Shown: positions 35,819 to 45,151 of the stretch, piece by piece
Layout: each line of letters begins with the position of its first letter
Numbering within the stretch: the first letter of the stretch is position 1
Origin: Christiangramia crocea
GTDB taxonomy: Bacteria; Bacteroidota; Bacteroidia; Flavobacteriales; Flavobacteriaceae
DNA: 64,000 nt
Direction: 5' to 3'
Assembly: GCF_022410465.1 (NCBI RefSeq)
Contig: NZ_JAJSON010000025.1
Location: forward strand, 124,001-188,000
Notes under the pieces: model-generated
What the model saw: the letters and a program-made list of their open reading frames with translations, nothing else
What the model was told of the DNA's origin: nothing
Database searches by the model: none
Position numbers and translations under genes: made by a program

Positions 35819-35826
35819 CAAATTTA
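35819..35826 (-). promoter_or_regulatory. -7 promoter element for cysE-cysM
   Basis: TAAATTTG on the minus strand, 18 bases before the ATG at 35801. Confidence 0.4.
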
Positions 35827-35967
35827 GTCAATTCAAATGAACTCAGAAAGGTATTGAAATAGACATGTAATTAATTATTTATCAGTAACTCTAGTTAAAT
35901 TTTTACTAAGGAAAAAACAACCTGACGTTTCATGAAGTAAATTAGATTGAAAATAAAAGACCATATC

Positions 35968-36054
35968 ATGGCACAGGAAAGAAAAACTCAAAAAGCTTCA
36001 AAGAGCCCGCAAAAGCAGGCTCCCAAGGCAAAACCAAGTAAACCTAAAAAGTAA
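35968..36054 (+). CDS. Lysine-rich miniprotein
   Basis: A 28-residue ORF: MAQERKTQKASKS, PQKQAPKAKPSKPKK. Strongly basic, no hydrophobic residues, so it could bind nucleic acid or be disordered. Start ATG 35968, stop TAA 36052. It is followed by a hairpin terminator (36085-36106). It is short and of low complexity, so a spurious ORF cannot be excluded. Confidence 0.45.
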   Translation: MAQERKTQKASKSPQKQAPKAKPSKPKK

Positions 36055-36084
36055 TTTTTAGTGTAGAGGCTTAGTTTTTTTCAG

Positions 36085-36106
36085 GCCACCTCTAAAGGGT
36101 GGCTTT
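36085..36106 (+). terminator. Hairpin after the lysine-rich miniprotein
   Basis: GCCACC (36085-36090) pairs with GGTGGC (36098-36103), 7-base loop, then TTTAATTTT. It supports a real transcript ending here. Confidence 0.55.
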
Positions 36107-36144
36107 AATTTTGAAGAACTGTGGCAAAAAATCCTGAAAATAAA

Positions 36145-38016
36145 TCAGCGAATTAGAGAAAATGAACCTTTTCTGTCAGGAAACCCCAAGATGCTTATCC
36201 TGTACCAGTAATCGGCTGCCGGTAAGTCTTTACCCCCAAACTGACCCTGCCAGATAAAATCTTCTCCCTTTCCCATTTTAAGCAGTCTTCCATAACGATC
36301 GAATATCTCAATTGAAGAATTTTCAAAATATTCTAAACCTTTTAACCGAAAACTGTCGTTATAACCATCATTATTCGGAGTTATAAATTTAGGAACCACT
36401 ATATGCGGGAATTCTTTTACGACTGTTTTACAGTTTGCCAGATCTTTCATATAAGCTTTGTAAATCCCGCCCGGCAAATATTCAAAAAAATTAGAGGACT
36501 GGTAATTAATCCCATCAACCGAAAATAAAAAGTCTCCCGAAAATTCTGGAACTATGGTAACCGATCCTTCCTCAGAAATGATCTCGGCAATCTCTACGTT
36601 TGGAACATCTTCTACCTCATAGGTTTTTACAGAAGAACAACCACTAGGGTTTGTAATTTCAACTGTAAAAGTTCCGGGAGAACTTACAGTAATACTTTGT
36701 GAAGTCTCTCCTGAATTCCATAAATAATCATTTCCGGCCATACCCGCATCCAAAGTAAGGTTTGAATCAGGGCATATCTGCATAATTTCATCAATTACCT
36801 CTGGCACTGCGTTTATTGTAAGCCGGACAGCTGTCCTGTTACTCCCCGCACAATCAGCATTTAATTTTCTGGCCTCGGCATAATAAGTTCCACTTGTTTC
36901 TGCCAAAAAACTTGGGGATACTTCTGCAAGTAAGTTACCTCCTGTAGGCGCATCATACCAGTAAACACTTTCATCCTGACCTGCCATAACACTTAAAGCA
37001 GGGATCTCCTCATCACTACAAATGCTAATATCCCCATTATTTATAGGAGCTTCCGGAGTTTCTATCACTTCAACCAGAAAAGGTTCTGATGCAGAACTAC
37101 ACTTATTGGAAGAAAGGTTCACTGCATCTTCTGCAACTTTCACTCGAAAATAGGTCGTTGAATTAACAGAGTTCTCCATATAATCTGAAGAATTCGCCCC
37201 CTGAATGTCCTGCCAGATTTCACCATCGAAACTATTTTGCCACTGAAAAAAATGTTGTTGGTATACAGAATTATCAGGTGTAGCCCTTAAAGAAATTTCG
37301 GCAGGAGTGTTTTCTTCACAAATTGTATAGACCCTATCACTTCCCCTGTCGGCAGAGATATCTGTAAGGTCACCGCAGGATCTAAACATAATATCATCAA
37401 TAGCCAGATCGTTACCACAGCCACCTTCACCATTATTAAACATCTTTAAAATCACCGTATCCTGGCCGGGTTCGCTTTGAAAGGTAAGAGCATACTGTTT
37501 CCATGTAGGAGAAGCTGTAGAAGGAATGTCTCCGGTATTACCGGATTTAAGCAGGATAGAATCGGTATTATCCCATATCTCGAATCTCACATTCACGGGA
37601 ATTCCTCCATCCATACATACGGCACTACCCCTGTCGTGGATATTTATCAAAAATGCCGAAAACTCATAGGTGGTATTTTCACATAATCCTGAAATCTCTT
37701 TTCTATAAAACCTACCCGCAGCATAATCGGCATTTACGATTAGCGCCTTGCCATTGGATATGGCAGTGTTGGGTGAGATTTGATGCCATGAATTTAATCC
37801 ATAGCTGAAATCAGCGATAGTATATTGTCCATCATATGGCCCACTTTGCACAAAGCTATAATTGGTAACTCCCGCAGGGAGTTCTTCACCAGGTCCATTT
37901 CCTTCACCAAAATCCTCATGAAATATCGCATCGCCTTTGCTTCCGCTACAAAAGCCAAGCTGAGCCTGTACCTGAAGTACCGCGAAAAGACAAAAAAGTA
38001 GTGTAAAAAATCTCAT
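36145..38016 (-). CDS. Secreted T9SS type B sorting-domain (CHU_C-like) protein
   Basis: A 623-residue secreted protein with signal peptide (about 1-18). The N-terminal half (about 30-210) has a carbohydrate- or ligand-binding jelly-roll look with FYRKEISGLCENTTYEFSAF and CGNDLAIDDIMFRSCG, cysteine-containing. Several Ig-like/SprB-type repeats follow (EAPINNGDISICSD, VIDEIMQICPDSNLTLDAG). The C-terminal ~85 residues are a CHU_C/gliding-motility domain (FITPNNDGYNDSFRLKGLEYF, IEIFDRYGRLLKM), which directs export by the type IX system. Adhesion or surface binding is likely. Not in an obvious operon; the following genes are close (9 bases). Confidence 0.88.
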   Translation of the reverse strand: MRFFTLLFCLFAVLQVQAQLGFCSGSKGDAIFHEDFGEGNGPGEELPAGVTNYSFVQSGPYDGQYTIADFSYGLNSWHQISPNTAISNGKALIVNADYAAGRFYRKEISGLCENTTYEFSAFLINIHDRGSAVCMDGGIPVNVRFEIWDNTDSILLKSGNTGDIPSTASPTWKQYALTFQSEPGQDTVILKMFNNGEGGCGNDLAIDDIMFRSCGDLTDISADRGSDRVYTICEENTPAEISLRATPDNSVYQQHFFQWQNSFDGEIWQDIQGANSSDYMENSVNSTTYFRVKVAEDAVNLSSNKCSSASEPFLVEVIETPEAPINNGDISICSDEEIPALSVMAGQDESVYWYDAPTGGNLLAEVSPSFLAETSGTYYAEARKLNADCAGSNRTAVRLTINAVPEVIDEIMQICPDSNLTLDAGMAGNDYLWNSGETSQSITVSSPGTFTVEITNPSGCSSVKTYEVEDVPNVEIAEIISEEGSVTIVPEFSGDFLFSVDGINYQSSNFFEYLPGGIYKAYMKDLANCKTVVKEFPHIVVPKFITPNNDGYNDSFRLKGLEYFENSSIEIFDRYGRLLKMGKGEDFIWQGQFGGKDLPAADYWYRISILGFPDRKGSFSLIR

Positions 38017-38025
38017 CTTTTAATT

Positions 38026-38538
38026 TTATAAAAAACGATCCATTAGCCTATTGAATTTATAGGAATTAATCCAGTTTTGCTCTTCTGTTTCTTCCGCCAT
38101 TTTTTGAATTCGCTTCAAAAATTCATAAGAGATTCCTTTTTCTGTCACAAAATTTACGGCCTGCTCATAAGATTTGAACATGCTCTTCTGAAATGCTTCA
38201 GTGAGATTCTCTTTATCCCTGGCAAAAGTCTGGGCTATTTCAATATTATAGAACATAACATCAGCCAGGGCATGAGGCTCCATTTCAAGCTTTAAAAAAT
38301 GCTTGATAAGCTTTTGAGCTACCGACCTACGCTTTTTAGGCTTCCGGTTGCCCACGGGGAAATATTCTTTAGAAATTTTGAATTTAGCTTCCTTAACCAG
38401 CTTTTCTTCATTAGGATTGAAAACAAAATTATAATATACCCTAACATCATCAAAGCGCTCATACAAATCAAGGATCTGATCTTCCAGGTCTTCCTTTTTT
38501 AAGGATTTCACATATTTCTTAAAGGCCCGTTTACTCAT
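38026..38538 (-). CDS. DUF6155-family protein
   Basis: A 170-residue, highly charged helical protein (start MSKRAFKKYVKSLKKEDL, motif NFVFNPNEEKLVKEAKFKI). It matches the DUF6155 family as I recall it; function is unknown. Its ATG overlaps the stop of the FUSC-family gene by four bases (ATGA), so they are translationally coupled. It is probably cytoplasmic. Confidence 0.75.
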   Translation of the reverse strand: MSKRAFKKYVKSLKKEDLEDQILDLYERFDDVRVYYNFVFNPNEEKLVKEAKFKISKEYFPVGNRKPKKRRSVAQKLIKHFLKLEMEPHALADVMFYNIEIAQTFARDKENLTEAFQKSMFKSYEQAVNFVTEKGISYEFLKRIQKMAEETEEQNWINSYKFNRLMDRFL

Positions 38539-40781
38539 TTTGATTGGTTTAATTTTTCTACTTTTTCCTGCAGTTTTTCAGAAATATCCAGCAACCATTC
38601 TAACTGACCGGTAATAAGGTGGGCTTCCTGAAGCCGTTGCCTGGTTTCTTTTGCTATATGTTTTTTCCCGGCCTCGATCTCCTTATCCCTTTCCTTCGCC
38701 AGATTATCAAATTTCTTACGAAGCGACTTCCCGGCTTTAGAGATTTCGGTATTCATATCCTTCATCAGCTTTCTTCCCTCCAGAATATTTATTGTGTTTT
38801 TTAGGTTGTTAGAGATCGTTATACTGTAAGTTTCGAAATCTGACGAAGCACTCGTGGTAGGATGTGTCCTGATATAAGTACCCATTGATGCCAAAGCCGA
38901 AAGGAATGTCTGATTTAATTCAACGATCTCGTAGACCAGACCCAGACTTTTTTGACGTGATTTTGGTTCCTGCGTCATCCGCTGGAAAGCACCACTTAAA
39001 TTTCCCATTTCAAGGAATGCCTTTTTCCTGGTTAGTTTATAGGAGACCGGTAGTTTATCCTTCTTATGGTAATACCAGTCTATCTCAGAAAGGTAAGCGA
39101 GGTTCGCCTTCACTGAAGCCCCGATCACATTATTCATATTCTGCAATTCCCATTTAGGCCATAAAATAAAATTACCCAGAGCCGCCAGACCAGCTCCTAC
39201 AAGTGTGTCAAGAATCCGGAATTGGATCACGTCAAGAACATCTGGTCTCAGCAAGGCATATATAAAAATGATACTCAGGGTAATGAAAATGGCCGCAGTG
39301 GTATAATTACGCTGGATCAGAGAAAACGCCAGGGTAAGTGACAGTAGCCCCAGAATACTATAAACTAAGGCATTCTGAGTAATGTAAACGATCGCAATTG
39401 CCAGTGCCCCTCCTATGAGTGTTCCAATAATACGCTTCCTGGTTCTTTCTTTTGTGAGACCATAGTTAGGTCTCATGATCACTACAATAGTAAGCAGAAT
39501 CCAGTAGGAATTTTGTACAGAAAAATAAGAGCCAATCAGATATCCAATCAAAATAACAATCGATAATCTTAAAGAATGCCTGAAAATAGCTGAATCGAAA
39601 TTGAAATTAGTAGCCAGAATCTTAAGACTGTAATCCTGATGAGTTAAAAATCTGCGTACTTCTTTTGTCTTATAGATCAGCTTTTTATTCTCCTCCAGAT
39701 TTCTTAGTATACGATCTATATTGGTTAGCTTTTGCGCCTGTCTTGCCTGATAATCGAATAAATTTCTTAATAAAATCAAGGCCTCCCTTTTTTCCCGGAC
39801 ATCCACATTATCCCGCAGTTCCTGAAATATTTCTTTTGTTGAGTTTAAATAATCAGGAATAAGGTTCTCAGGCAACCTTGTGTTTCTATGAAGGGCAAAT
39901 GCAATATTCTCCAGCTGTTCTGCCATTTTCAGAGTGAAGTGAATAAAAACATCCAGTTCTTCTCTGTTATCCTGAAGAGCCACCTTCATCTTTTCATATT
40001 CAATAGGGTTTGCCATGGCTAGTTCCAGAATATCCACGAGATCTATAAAGATCAAAAGACGCCGCCGTATATAGCCGGAGTTTCCCGAAGACCGTCGTGA
40101 GCTTATCAAAATTTCGCGTAGGCTCTCATGGTGATCATTCAGTTCTCCCTGTTTAATGAGTATTTCCTTCTGAAGCTTTACTATATCCGCATCCTGGTTC
40201 AGTAGCCGGGACCTTAATCTTAAATATTCAGCAGTTAATTCCATAGTTTCAGCGAGCAATTGTTCAGTAGCCCGCTGTGGTCTTATAAAATACCAGATTA
40301 AACTTACTGACAAATACCAGAGTCCGCCAGCCCCGATTAACAATGCTTTTTGCCAGATTTCGATTCCGGTAGAAATATTAGCAAAACTTAAGACTACAGC
40401 TAAGAGTCCCGCAAATGTGACCAAAGAGGCCCTGAAGCCATAAACCGACAAATATGAAACTCCAAACATCATTACCAGTAGCATAGGGATCACCGTCCAG
40501 ATTGTCTTACTCGTATAGCCTGCTATTAAAAAGGAAAGACTTCCCAGTAAAGCCGCGAAAAGAATACCAAAAACCTTATGCTTAAAACTTCCTGAAACAT
40601 CACTGGGAGAAGATAAAAGGCATCCCATGGCCAGACTTATTCCTATTTCCAGTTTTCCGTTTACTGAAAAGACAGCTATAGGCAATACGATAGCAATGGT
40701 TAATACTATGGCTTTTGAAAAGTCGGTGCTTCTCAGGAATTTCCTAAAATCATTCTGGTATTGCCTAAGTTTTCCGGTCAA
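38535..40781 (-). CDS. FUSC-family membrane protein (YccS/YhfK-like)
   Basis: A 748-residue protein with two groups of about six membrane helices: an N-terminal block (about 20-170) and a C-terminal block (about 400-545, VILIGYLIGSYFSVQNSYWILLTIVVIMRPNYG-like sequence), with cytosolic helical stretches between and after. That is the FUSC/aromatic-acid exporter-like architecture (PF12805/PF13515). It probably exports small aromatic or stress-related compounds. Start is TTG at 40781. It is the first gene of a pair with the DUF6155 gene. Confidence 0.85.
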   Translation of the reverse strand: MTGKLRQYQNDFRKFLRSTDFSKAIVLTIAIVLPIAVFSVNGKLEIGISLAMGCLLSSPSDVSGSFKHKVFGILFAALLGSLSFLIAGYTSKTIWTVIPMLLVMMFGVSYLSVYGFRASLVTFAGLLAVVLSFANISTGIEIWQKALLIGAGGLWYLSVSLIWYFIRPQRATEQLLAETMELTAEYLRLRSRLLNQDADIVKLQKEILIKQGELNDHHESLREILISSRRSSGNSGYIRRRLLIFIDLVDILELAMANPIEYEKMKVALQDNREELDVFIHFTLKMAEQLENIAFALHRNTRLPENLIPDYLNSTKEIFQELRDNVDVREKREALILLRNLFDYQARQAQKLTNIDRILRNLEENKKLIYKTKEVRRFLTHQDYSLKILATNFNFDSAIFRHSLRLSIVILIGYLIGSYFSVQNSYWILLTIVVIMRPNYGLTKERTRKRIIGTLIGGALAIAIVYITQNALVYSILGLLSLTLAFSLIQRNYTTAAIFITLSIIFIYALLRPDVLDVIQFRILDTLVGAGLAALGNFILWPKWELQNMNNVIGASVKANLAYLSEIDWYYHKKDKLPVSYKLTRKKAFLEMGNLSGAFQRMTQEPKSRQKSLGLVYEIVELNQTFLSALASMGTYIRTHPTTSASSDFETYSITISNNLKNTINILEGRKLMKDMNTEISKAGKSLRKKFDNLAKERDKEIEAGKKHIAKETRQRLQEAHLITGQLEWLLDISEKLQEKVEKLNQSK

Positions 40782-40927
40782 ATCAGTTCAGTTTAATTCA
40801 TGAAAATAAAGGATTAGCTCCAATAAGCCTTTAGATTTATTCAAATATCAGGATTTAAGGAGAAATTGGCATATGATATTTGTAGAATGGTCTATTCCTG
40901 AGTAATTTCAAAAGAAAATTTAGAAAA

Positions 40928-41923
40928 ATGAATCAGCAGATCGTACTCAAGAACAGACCGGAAGGAAAACCTTCTGAAAATGACTTTGAAATACAGGAAA
41001 TTGAAACCGGAGAAATCAAAGCTGGAGAAATTCTTCTGGAAAGCAAATATATTTCTGTAGACCCCTATTTAAGAGGAAGAATGCGGGACGAGGAGTCTTA
41101 TATTGAACCTTTTAAGCTGGGTAAACCCATTGAATCTATGATTGTTGCCGAAATAGTAGAATCCAAAAATCCCAATTTCTCGATAGGTGAGCATGTTATT
41201 GGAATGTTAGACTGGAAAAAACAACAGATACATACCGGCGAAGACCTTAGAAAACTTGATAAATCCCTTGCTCCCCTTTCGGCCTATCTGGGAGTTCTTG
41301 GCCTTACCGGAGTTACAGCCTTTCTGGCCCTTGATAAAATAGGTAACTTAAAATCAGGGGAAACTCTACTGGTTTCGGGAGCTGCAGGCGCAGTAGGAAG
41401 TATTGCCGGACAGATCGGAAAAATAAAAAACTGCCGGGTTGTAGGAATTGCAGGTTCTGATGAAAAAACAGAACATATTAAGGAAAAGTTCGGTTTCGAT
41501 GCAGGTATCAATTATAAAACCACAGCCAATATTACCAAAGCTATAGAGAATGCTTGTCCTGACGGTGTAGATGTATACTTCGATAATGTGGGTGGAGAAA
41601 TCCTGAATGCAGCACTTCAAAATATAAATAAAGCCGCAAGAATCATCTGTTGTGGTGCTATCTCCATCTATAATTCAACCGAAGTTCCTACCGGCCCCAG
41701 ACCGGAAGGGATCTTAATTAAAAAATCGGCTGTAATGCAGGGTTTTCTGGTTAGAGACCATATTCAGGATTTTCAAAGAGCTATTGAGGGACTGGCAGGT
41801 TGGTTAAAGTCAGGTAAAATAACTTATGATGAAACCATTATTGAAGGTTTCGAGAATACCCCTAAAGCCTTTATACAACTTTTTGAAGGTCGTAATACTG
41901 GCAAGATGCTGGTTAAAATTTAA
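40928..41923 (+). CDS. MDR-family NADP-dependent oxidoreductase (CurA/leukotriene B4 dehydrogenase-like)
   Basis: A 331-residue medium-chain reductase without zinc ligands. N-terminal VDPYLRGRM and the Rossmann LVSGAAGAVGSIAGQIGKI (the SGAAGAVGS motif of the CurA/PTGR group), then GVDVYFDNVGGEILNAAL. It reduces double bonds of alpha,beta-unsaturated carbonyls with NADPH. Single gene with a strong hairpin after it; its substrate is not known. Confidence 0.92.
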   Translation: MNQQIVLKNRPEGKPSENDFEIQEIETGEIKAGEILLESKYISVDPYLRGRMRDEESYIEPFKLGKPIESMIVAEIVESKNPNFSIGEHVIGMLDWKKQQIHTGEDLRKLDKSLAPLSAYLGVLGLTGVTAFLALDKIGNLKSGETLLVSGAAGAVGSIAGQIGKIKNCRVVGIAGSDEKTEHIKEKFGFDAGINYKTTANITKAIENACPDGVDVYFDNVGGEILNAALQNINKAARIICCGAISIYNSTEVPTGPRPEGILIKKSAVMQGFLVRDHIQDFQRAIEGLAGWLKSGKITYDETIIEGFENTPKAFIQLFEGRNTGKMLVKI

Positions 41924-41928
41924 ACAAA

Positions 41929-41957
41929 AAGAGGTCCGGATATTTGCCGGACCTCTT
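41929..41957. terminator. Bidirectional terminator after the MDR gene
   Basis: GAGGTCCGG (41931-41939) pairs perfectly with CCGGACCTC (41947-41955), 7-base loop; A-run on the left and TT on the right. It separates the MDR gene from the converging SDR gene. Confidence 0.75.
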
Positions 41958-42031
41958 AATTGAATTCTATAATACTGATTCTGAAAAATCTTCCGCCTGA
42001 AGGGGTTAAATAATCAGAATTTGAAAGGTAT

Positions 42032-42742
42032 TTACTTCTTTGGTGGCCTGGAAGGTCTCACTTCAATTTTACTTGGTAATGTACGTGGATTCATTTTAAG
42101 AAGATCTCCCACAAGTTCTCCGATATCTTCAATTTGAATCTTCCATGCATCTTCTTCGGAAGGTTCATTATCGTTAAAATAAGTAGCTACGGAACCAGGC
42201 ATAATGGTACTTACCTTCACTCCCTTATCCCTGAGATCAAGCATTACTGCCTGTGTGAAACCGGTTAACCCAAATTTACTGGCATTATAAGCTGCACCCC
42301 CAGCGAAGAAATTTGTTCCTGCCAGACTGGAAATAGTGATGATATATCCTTCAGACTCTTTTAGAGCATCAACACAGGCTTTTATACTGTAAAATACACC
42401 GGTAAGATTGGTGTCTATGGTCTCTTTCCACTGATCTACTGTAAGATCTTCAACAGAACCAAAATTACCAATTCCCGCATTTGCAATAAGTACATCAAGT
42501 CTATTCCATTTATCAAGCAGTTGATTCACCGCTTTTTTCTGACTTTCAAAATTCCTGACATCGGCTTCAAGCCCAATGATCTCTCCATAATTGGAAAGTT
42601 TATCAGCTGCTTTCTCGGCTGCAGAAAGCGATCTGCTGGTCACTGCTACCTTATAGCCCATTTGCAATAAAGTTTTTGCAACGCCGTAACCTATACCTTT
42701 ACTTCCTCCGGTTACGAGAGCCGTCTTATCTTCTTTACTCAT
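42032..42742 (-). CDS. Short-chain dehydrogenase/reductase (SDR)
   Basis: A 236-residue SDR with the cofactor motif TGGSKGIG, IANAG, and the S...Y-x3-K triad (ISSLAG..., AAYNASKFG). It is most like 3-oxoacyl-ACP-reductase-type SDRs; the substrate is unknown. The start is ATG at 42742 (MSKEDKTALVTGG); an upstream in-frame start at 42781 is rejected because it is unrelated to the SDR N-terminus. It has its own promoter region. Confidence 0.9.
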   Translation of the reverse strand: MSKEDKTALVTGGSKGIGYGVAKTLLQMGYKVAVTSRSLSAAEKAADKLSNYGEIIGLEADVRNFESQKKAVNQLLDKWNRLDVLIANAGIGNFGSVEDLTVDQWKETIDTNLTGVFYSIKACVDALKESEGYIITISSLAGTNFFAGGAAYNASKFGLTGFTQAVMLDLRDKGVKVSTIMPGSVATYFNDNEPSEEDAWKIQIEDIGELVGDLLKMNPRTLPSKIEVRPSRPPKK

Positions 42743-42959
42743 AAAATTATTTATTTTGATTCCTAAAGCTACTAAAGCCACTTATAGTCCTGAAATTAAA
42801 AGGTCTAAGATTGTGTTAATTTTAAAGGTTAAATACTTTATAAAACCAGTCAAAAATCTTTTATAGAATCCTAAAAAAACTAACTTTGTCATCGTGAAAA
42901 ATTAAGCTGTTCGTAATTGACTGTGAACATCAATGCTTACCTAATCTAACAGAGATATC

Positions 42960-43340
42960 TTGGAAAATATAAAAACACAGAAGTTATTAAATAAGATACA
43001 GCGTGACCTGATGCGCAATGGTATAATCATCAATACTCTTGTTGAAGATCTTAAGGATCTAAGGAAACTTGTTGTTGAAGAAAATATCCCTCTTCTCGCC
43101 AAAGTGATCAGGTTAACCTATGAACATATTGCGGAAAATGAAGACTTTTTAATTGCCATCCCTGAGGATGAACCATTAGAAGAAGGAGAAGAAGAAAGTG
43201 AGGTTGCTGAGGAAGTTACAGGACAGGAGAGCCTGGAATATATGTTTTCCCTGATGGCCGACCATTCGAATAAACTGAATGAAATGGAGCTTCGGGAGTA
43301 CGTAAAGTCATTAAAAGAGCATGCCGGAGAAGACTATTAA
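42960..43340 (+). CDS. Hypothetical acidic helical protein
   Basis: A 126-residue soluble protein with a helical N-terminal part (KIQRDLMRNGIIINTLVEDLKDL) and an acidic linker (DEPLEEGEEESEVAEEV), then a C-terminal helix. The start is TTG at 42960. Composition and absence of signal suggest a cytoplasmic protein, perhaps a small regulatory adaptor. No family recognised. It is not clearly part of an operon; the next gene (membrane protein) is 75 bases away. Confidence 0.55.
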   Translation: MENIKTQKLLNKIQRDLMRNGIIINTLVEDLKDLRKLVVEENIPLLAKVIRLTYEHIAENEDFLIAIPEDEPLEEGEEESEVAEEVTGQESLEYMFSLMADHSNKLNEMELREYVKSLKEHAGEDY

Positions 43341-43415
43341 TTAAGTCACCTTTGATTTTCTACCCTACTGCAGCCGAAGGACTTCTAAAATTGCCATAAA
43401 AAGAACTTTAAATTA

Positions 43416-44033
43416 ATGAAAGAGAAAGCGAAATCTAAAAAGAAGTCGCGAATCCGCTTGTTGCATCAATATTACCATTATACAGGCTTCTATTCCTTTG
43501 TATGGAAAAGTTTAAAAAAGGCTGTATTACCAATTGTAATCTTTGTTGGAGCATTATGGGCCATAGATCATTATCTTCTTGATATTGAAGAAATGCTCGT
43601 AACCATAACAGAGACCTATGCTCCGTTTGAAGTTCTGGGGATTTTCTTTTTATCTGAATCCCTTCTTGGGCTAGTGCCTCCCGAATTGTTCATAGCATGG
43701 GCAGGAAAGTCGGCAAGTCCTTTTATATATTTAACTCTTTTAGCTACCGCTTCTTATCTGGGTGGTATAGTTTCTTATTTTATGGGAGTTGGTATCACTA
43801 AAATTCCCGCGGTTCACCAGGCCATGGAATTAAAAATGGCCAAACATATTAAGAATACCAGGAAATGGGGCGGTTTCCTTATTGTAGTGGGTGCCTTATT
43901 ACCCATTCCATTTGCAATGACTAGTATTGCAGCAGGCATTATCAGATTTCCTTTTTCCAGCTATCTTATCTTCGGAATGCTTAGATATGCCCGTTTCTAT
44001 CTGTATTCTCTTGTAATTTTTGAAATGGTTTAA
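43416..44033 (+). CDS. DedA/YqaA-type membrane protein (VTT domain)
   Basis: A 205-residue inner-membrane protein with about four to five hydrophobic segments. Motifs SESLLGLVPPELFIAWAGK and GALLPIPFAMTSIAAGIIRFP fit the VTT/SNARE-associated family, YqaA branch. DedA-type proteins are linked to lipid flipping and envelope homeostasis. The N-terminus is basic and cytosolic. It is followed by the DUF1206 and Pmp3-like genes on the same strand, which may form a stress-envelope group. Confidence 0.85.
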   Translation: MKEKAKSKKKSRIRLLHQYYHYTGFYSFVWKSLKKAVLPIVIFVGALWAIDHYLLDIEEMLVTITETYAPFEVLGIFFLSESLLGLVPPELFIAWAGKSASPFIYLTLLATASYLGGIVSYFMGVGITKIPAVHQAMELKMAKHIKNTRKWGGFLIVVGALLPIPFAMTSIAAGIIRFPFSSYLIFGMLRYARFYLYSLVIFEMV

Positions 44034-44133
44034 CTGTTTCTTTCTGATTTTTTTAAACTTTTCATAAGGCTCAAGGTTTAGAGCCGTTTATATTCTATCT
44101 TGGATTGAGTATTGACCAATCAAAATTCCTTGT

Positions 44134-44910
44134 ATGGATTCCAAAATCCAGAAAATGGCCCGTACCGGTTATATCGCGAAGGGAATTGTATATGCTATTA
44201 CCGGTATCCTTTCATTATTGGCTACCCTTAATATGGGTGGTAAGCAGTCAGGAAAAACCGAGGTAATAGAATTTTTACAGAAACAGGCCTTTGGAAATGT
44301 GTTATTGGTACTGTTAGCCGTTGGTTTTCTATGTTATGTAGGTTGGAGATTTGTTCAAACGTTTATGGATCCTGAAAATATTGGTAGTGATGATAAGGGA
44401 ATACTGAACCGAATAGGCTTTTTTATTAGTGGGCTTCTCTATCTTTCCCTTGCCGGTTTTACTATTAAAAAGCTAATCGATGCCGGATCATCGGATGGTG
44501 GTGAAATGACATTTGCAATTCTATCCGGCAAATTCGGAGTGTTCGTCTTTGTTGTTGCAGGACTTTCCTTCGCAGGAAAAAGCATCTACCAGTTCAGAAA
44601 AGCATTTTTAGGAAACTTTCTGAAAAAATTTAACTATAAATCGGTAAAAGACCATACGAGAAGAATCATCATTAAAAACACGGCATACCTTGGCGTTGTT
44701 TCCCGAGGGATTGTTTTTGGTGTACTGGGTTTTATCTTTCTTAAAGCGGCATATTACTCTAATACTACTGAAATTAAAGATACTAATGATGCCTTTTCTT
44801 TTTTAAACCACTCTTATGGCGCGTGGTTATTGGGTATAGTATCTGCCGGATTTATCTGTTATGGCATCTTTATGTTTGCAACGGCCAAATACAGAATTTT
44901 TAACGTTTAA
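44134..44910 (+). CDS. DUF1206 membrane protein
   Basis: A 258-residue protein with six hydrophobic segments in three similar pairs (ARTGYIAKGIVYAITGILSL, LNRIGFFISGLLYLSLAGF and YLGVVSRGIVFGVLGFIFL), the repeat pattern of DUF1206. Function is unknown. It lies 20 bases before the Pmp3-like miniprotein gene and is likely co-transcribed with it; envelope stress is a reasonable guess. Confidence 0.85.
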   Translation: MDSKIQKMARTGYIAKGIVYAITGILSLLATLNMGGKQSGKTEVIEFLQKQAFGNVLLVLLAVGFLCYVGWRFVQTFMDPENIGSDDKGILNRIGFFISGLLYLSLAGFTIKKLIDAGSSDGGEMTFAILSGKFGVFVFVVAGLSFAGKSIYQFRKAFLGNFLKKFNYKSVKDHTRRIIIKNTAYLGVVSRGIVFGVLGFIFLKAAYYSNTTEIKDTNDAFSFLNHSYGAWLLGIVSAGFICYGIFMFATAKYRIFNV

Positions 44911-44930
44911 CTAATTAAAACCAATATATT

Positions 44931-45089
44931 ATGTCTTTATTAACCATTATTTTAAATATCCTTTTACCACCACTGGCCGTATTTCTTAAACATGGCCTTG
45001 GAGTCACTTTTTTAATAAGCCTACTATTAACTGCATTGGGCTGGATACCGGGAGTTATCCATGCTTTCCTTGTAAATGGAACCAGATAA
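44931..45089 (+). CDS. Pmp3/YqaE-family membrane miniprotein
   Basis: A 52-residue protein with two membrane helices. MSLLTIILNILLPPLAVFLK, GLGVTFLISLLLTALGWIPG and VIHAF match the UPF0057/Pmp3 signature (LP-PLAVFL and GW-PG-IHA). Members modulate membrane potential and salt or osmotic stress. ATG 44931, TAA 45087. Confidence 0.88.
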   Translation: MSLLTIILNILLPPLAVFLKHGLGVTFLISLLLTALGWIPGVIHAFLVNGTR

Positions 45090-45099
45090 ACATAATAAA

Positions 45100-45124
45100 A
45101 AAGACCGGATATTTTCCGGTCTTT
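45100..45124. terminator. Bidirectional terminator, pmp3-like / galE
   Basis: AAAGACCGGA (45100-45109) pairs perfectly with TCCGGTCTTT (45115-45124), 5-base loop. A-run before and T-run after. Confidence 0.85.
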
Positions 45125-45151
45125 TTCTTCTTCCTTTACTATTCAGGACTA

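Larger units (their letters stand above)
35832..36144. other. Intergenic region between cysE and the T9SS protein gene
   Basis: This 313-base gap carries the lysine-rich miniprotein and its terminator; otherwise it is AT-rich with no further ORF I can support. The region upstream of the miniprotein (35880-35960) likely holds its promoter, but no clear TAnnTTTG is seen. Confidence 0.4.
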
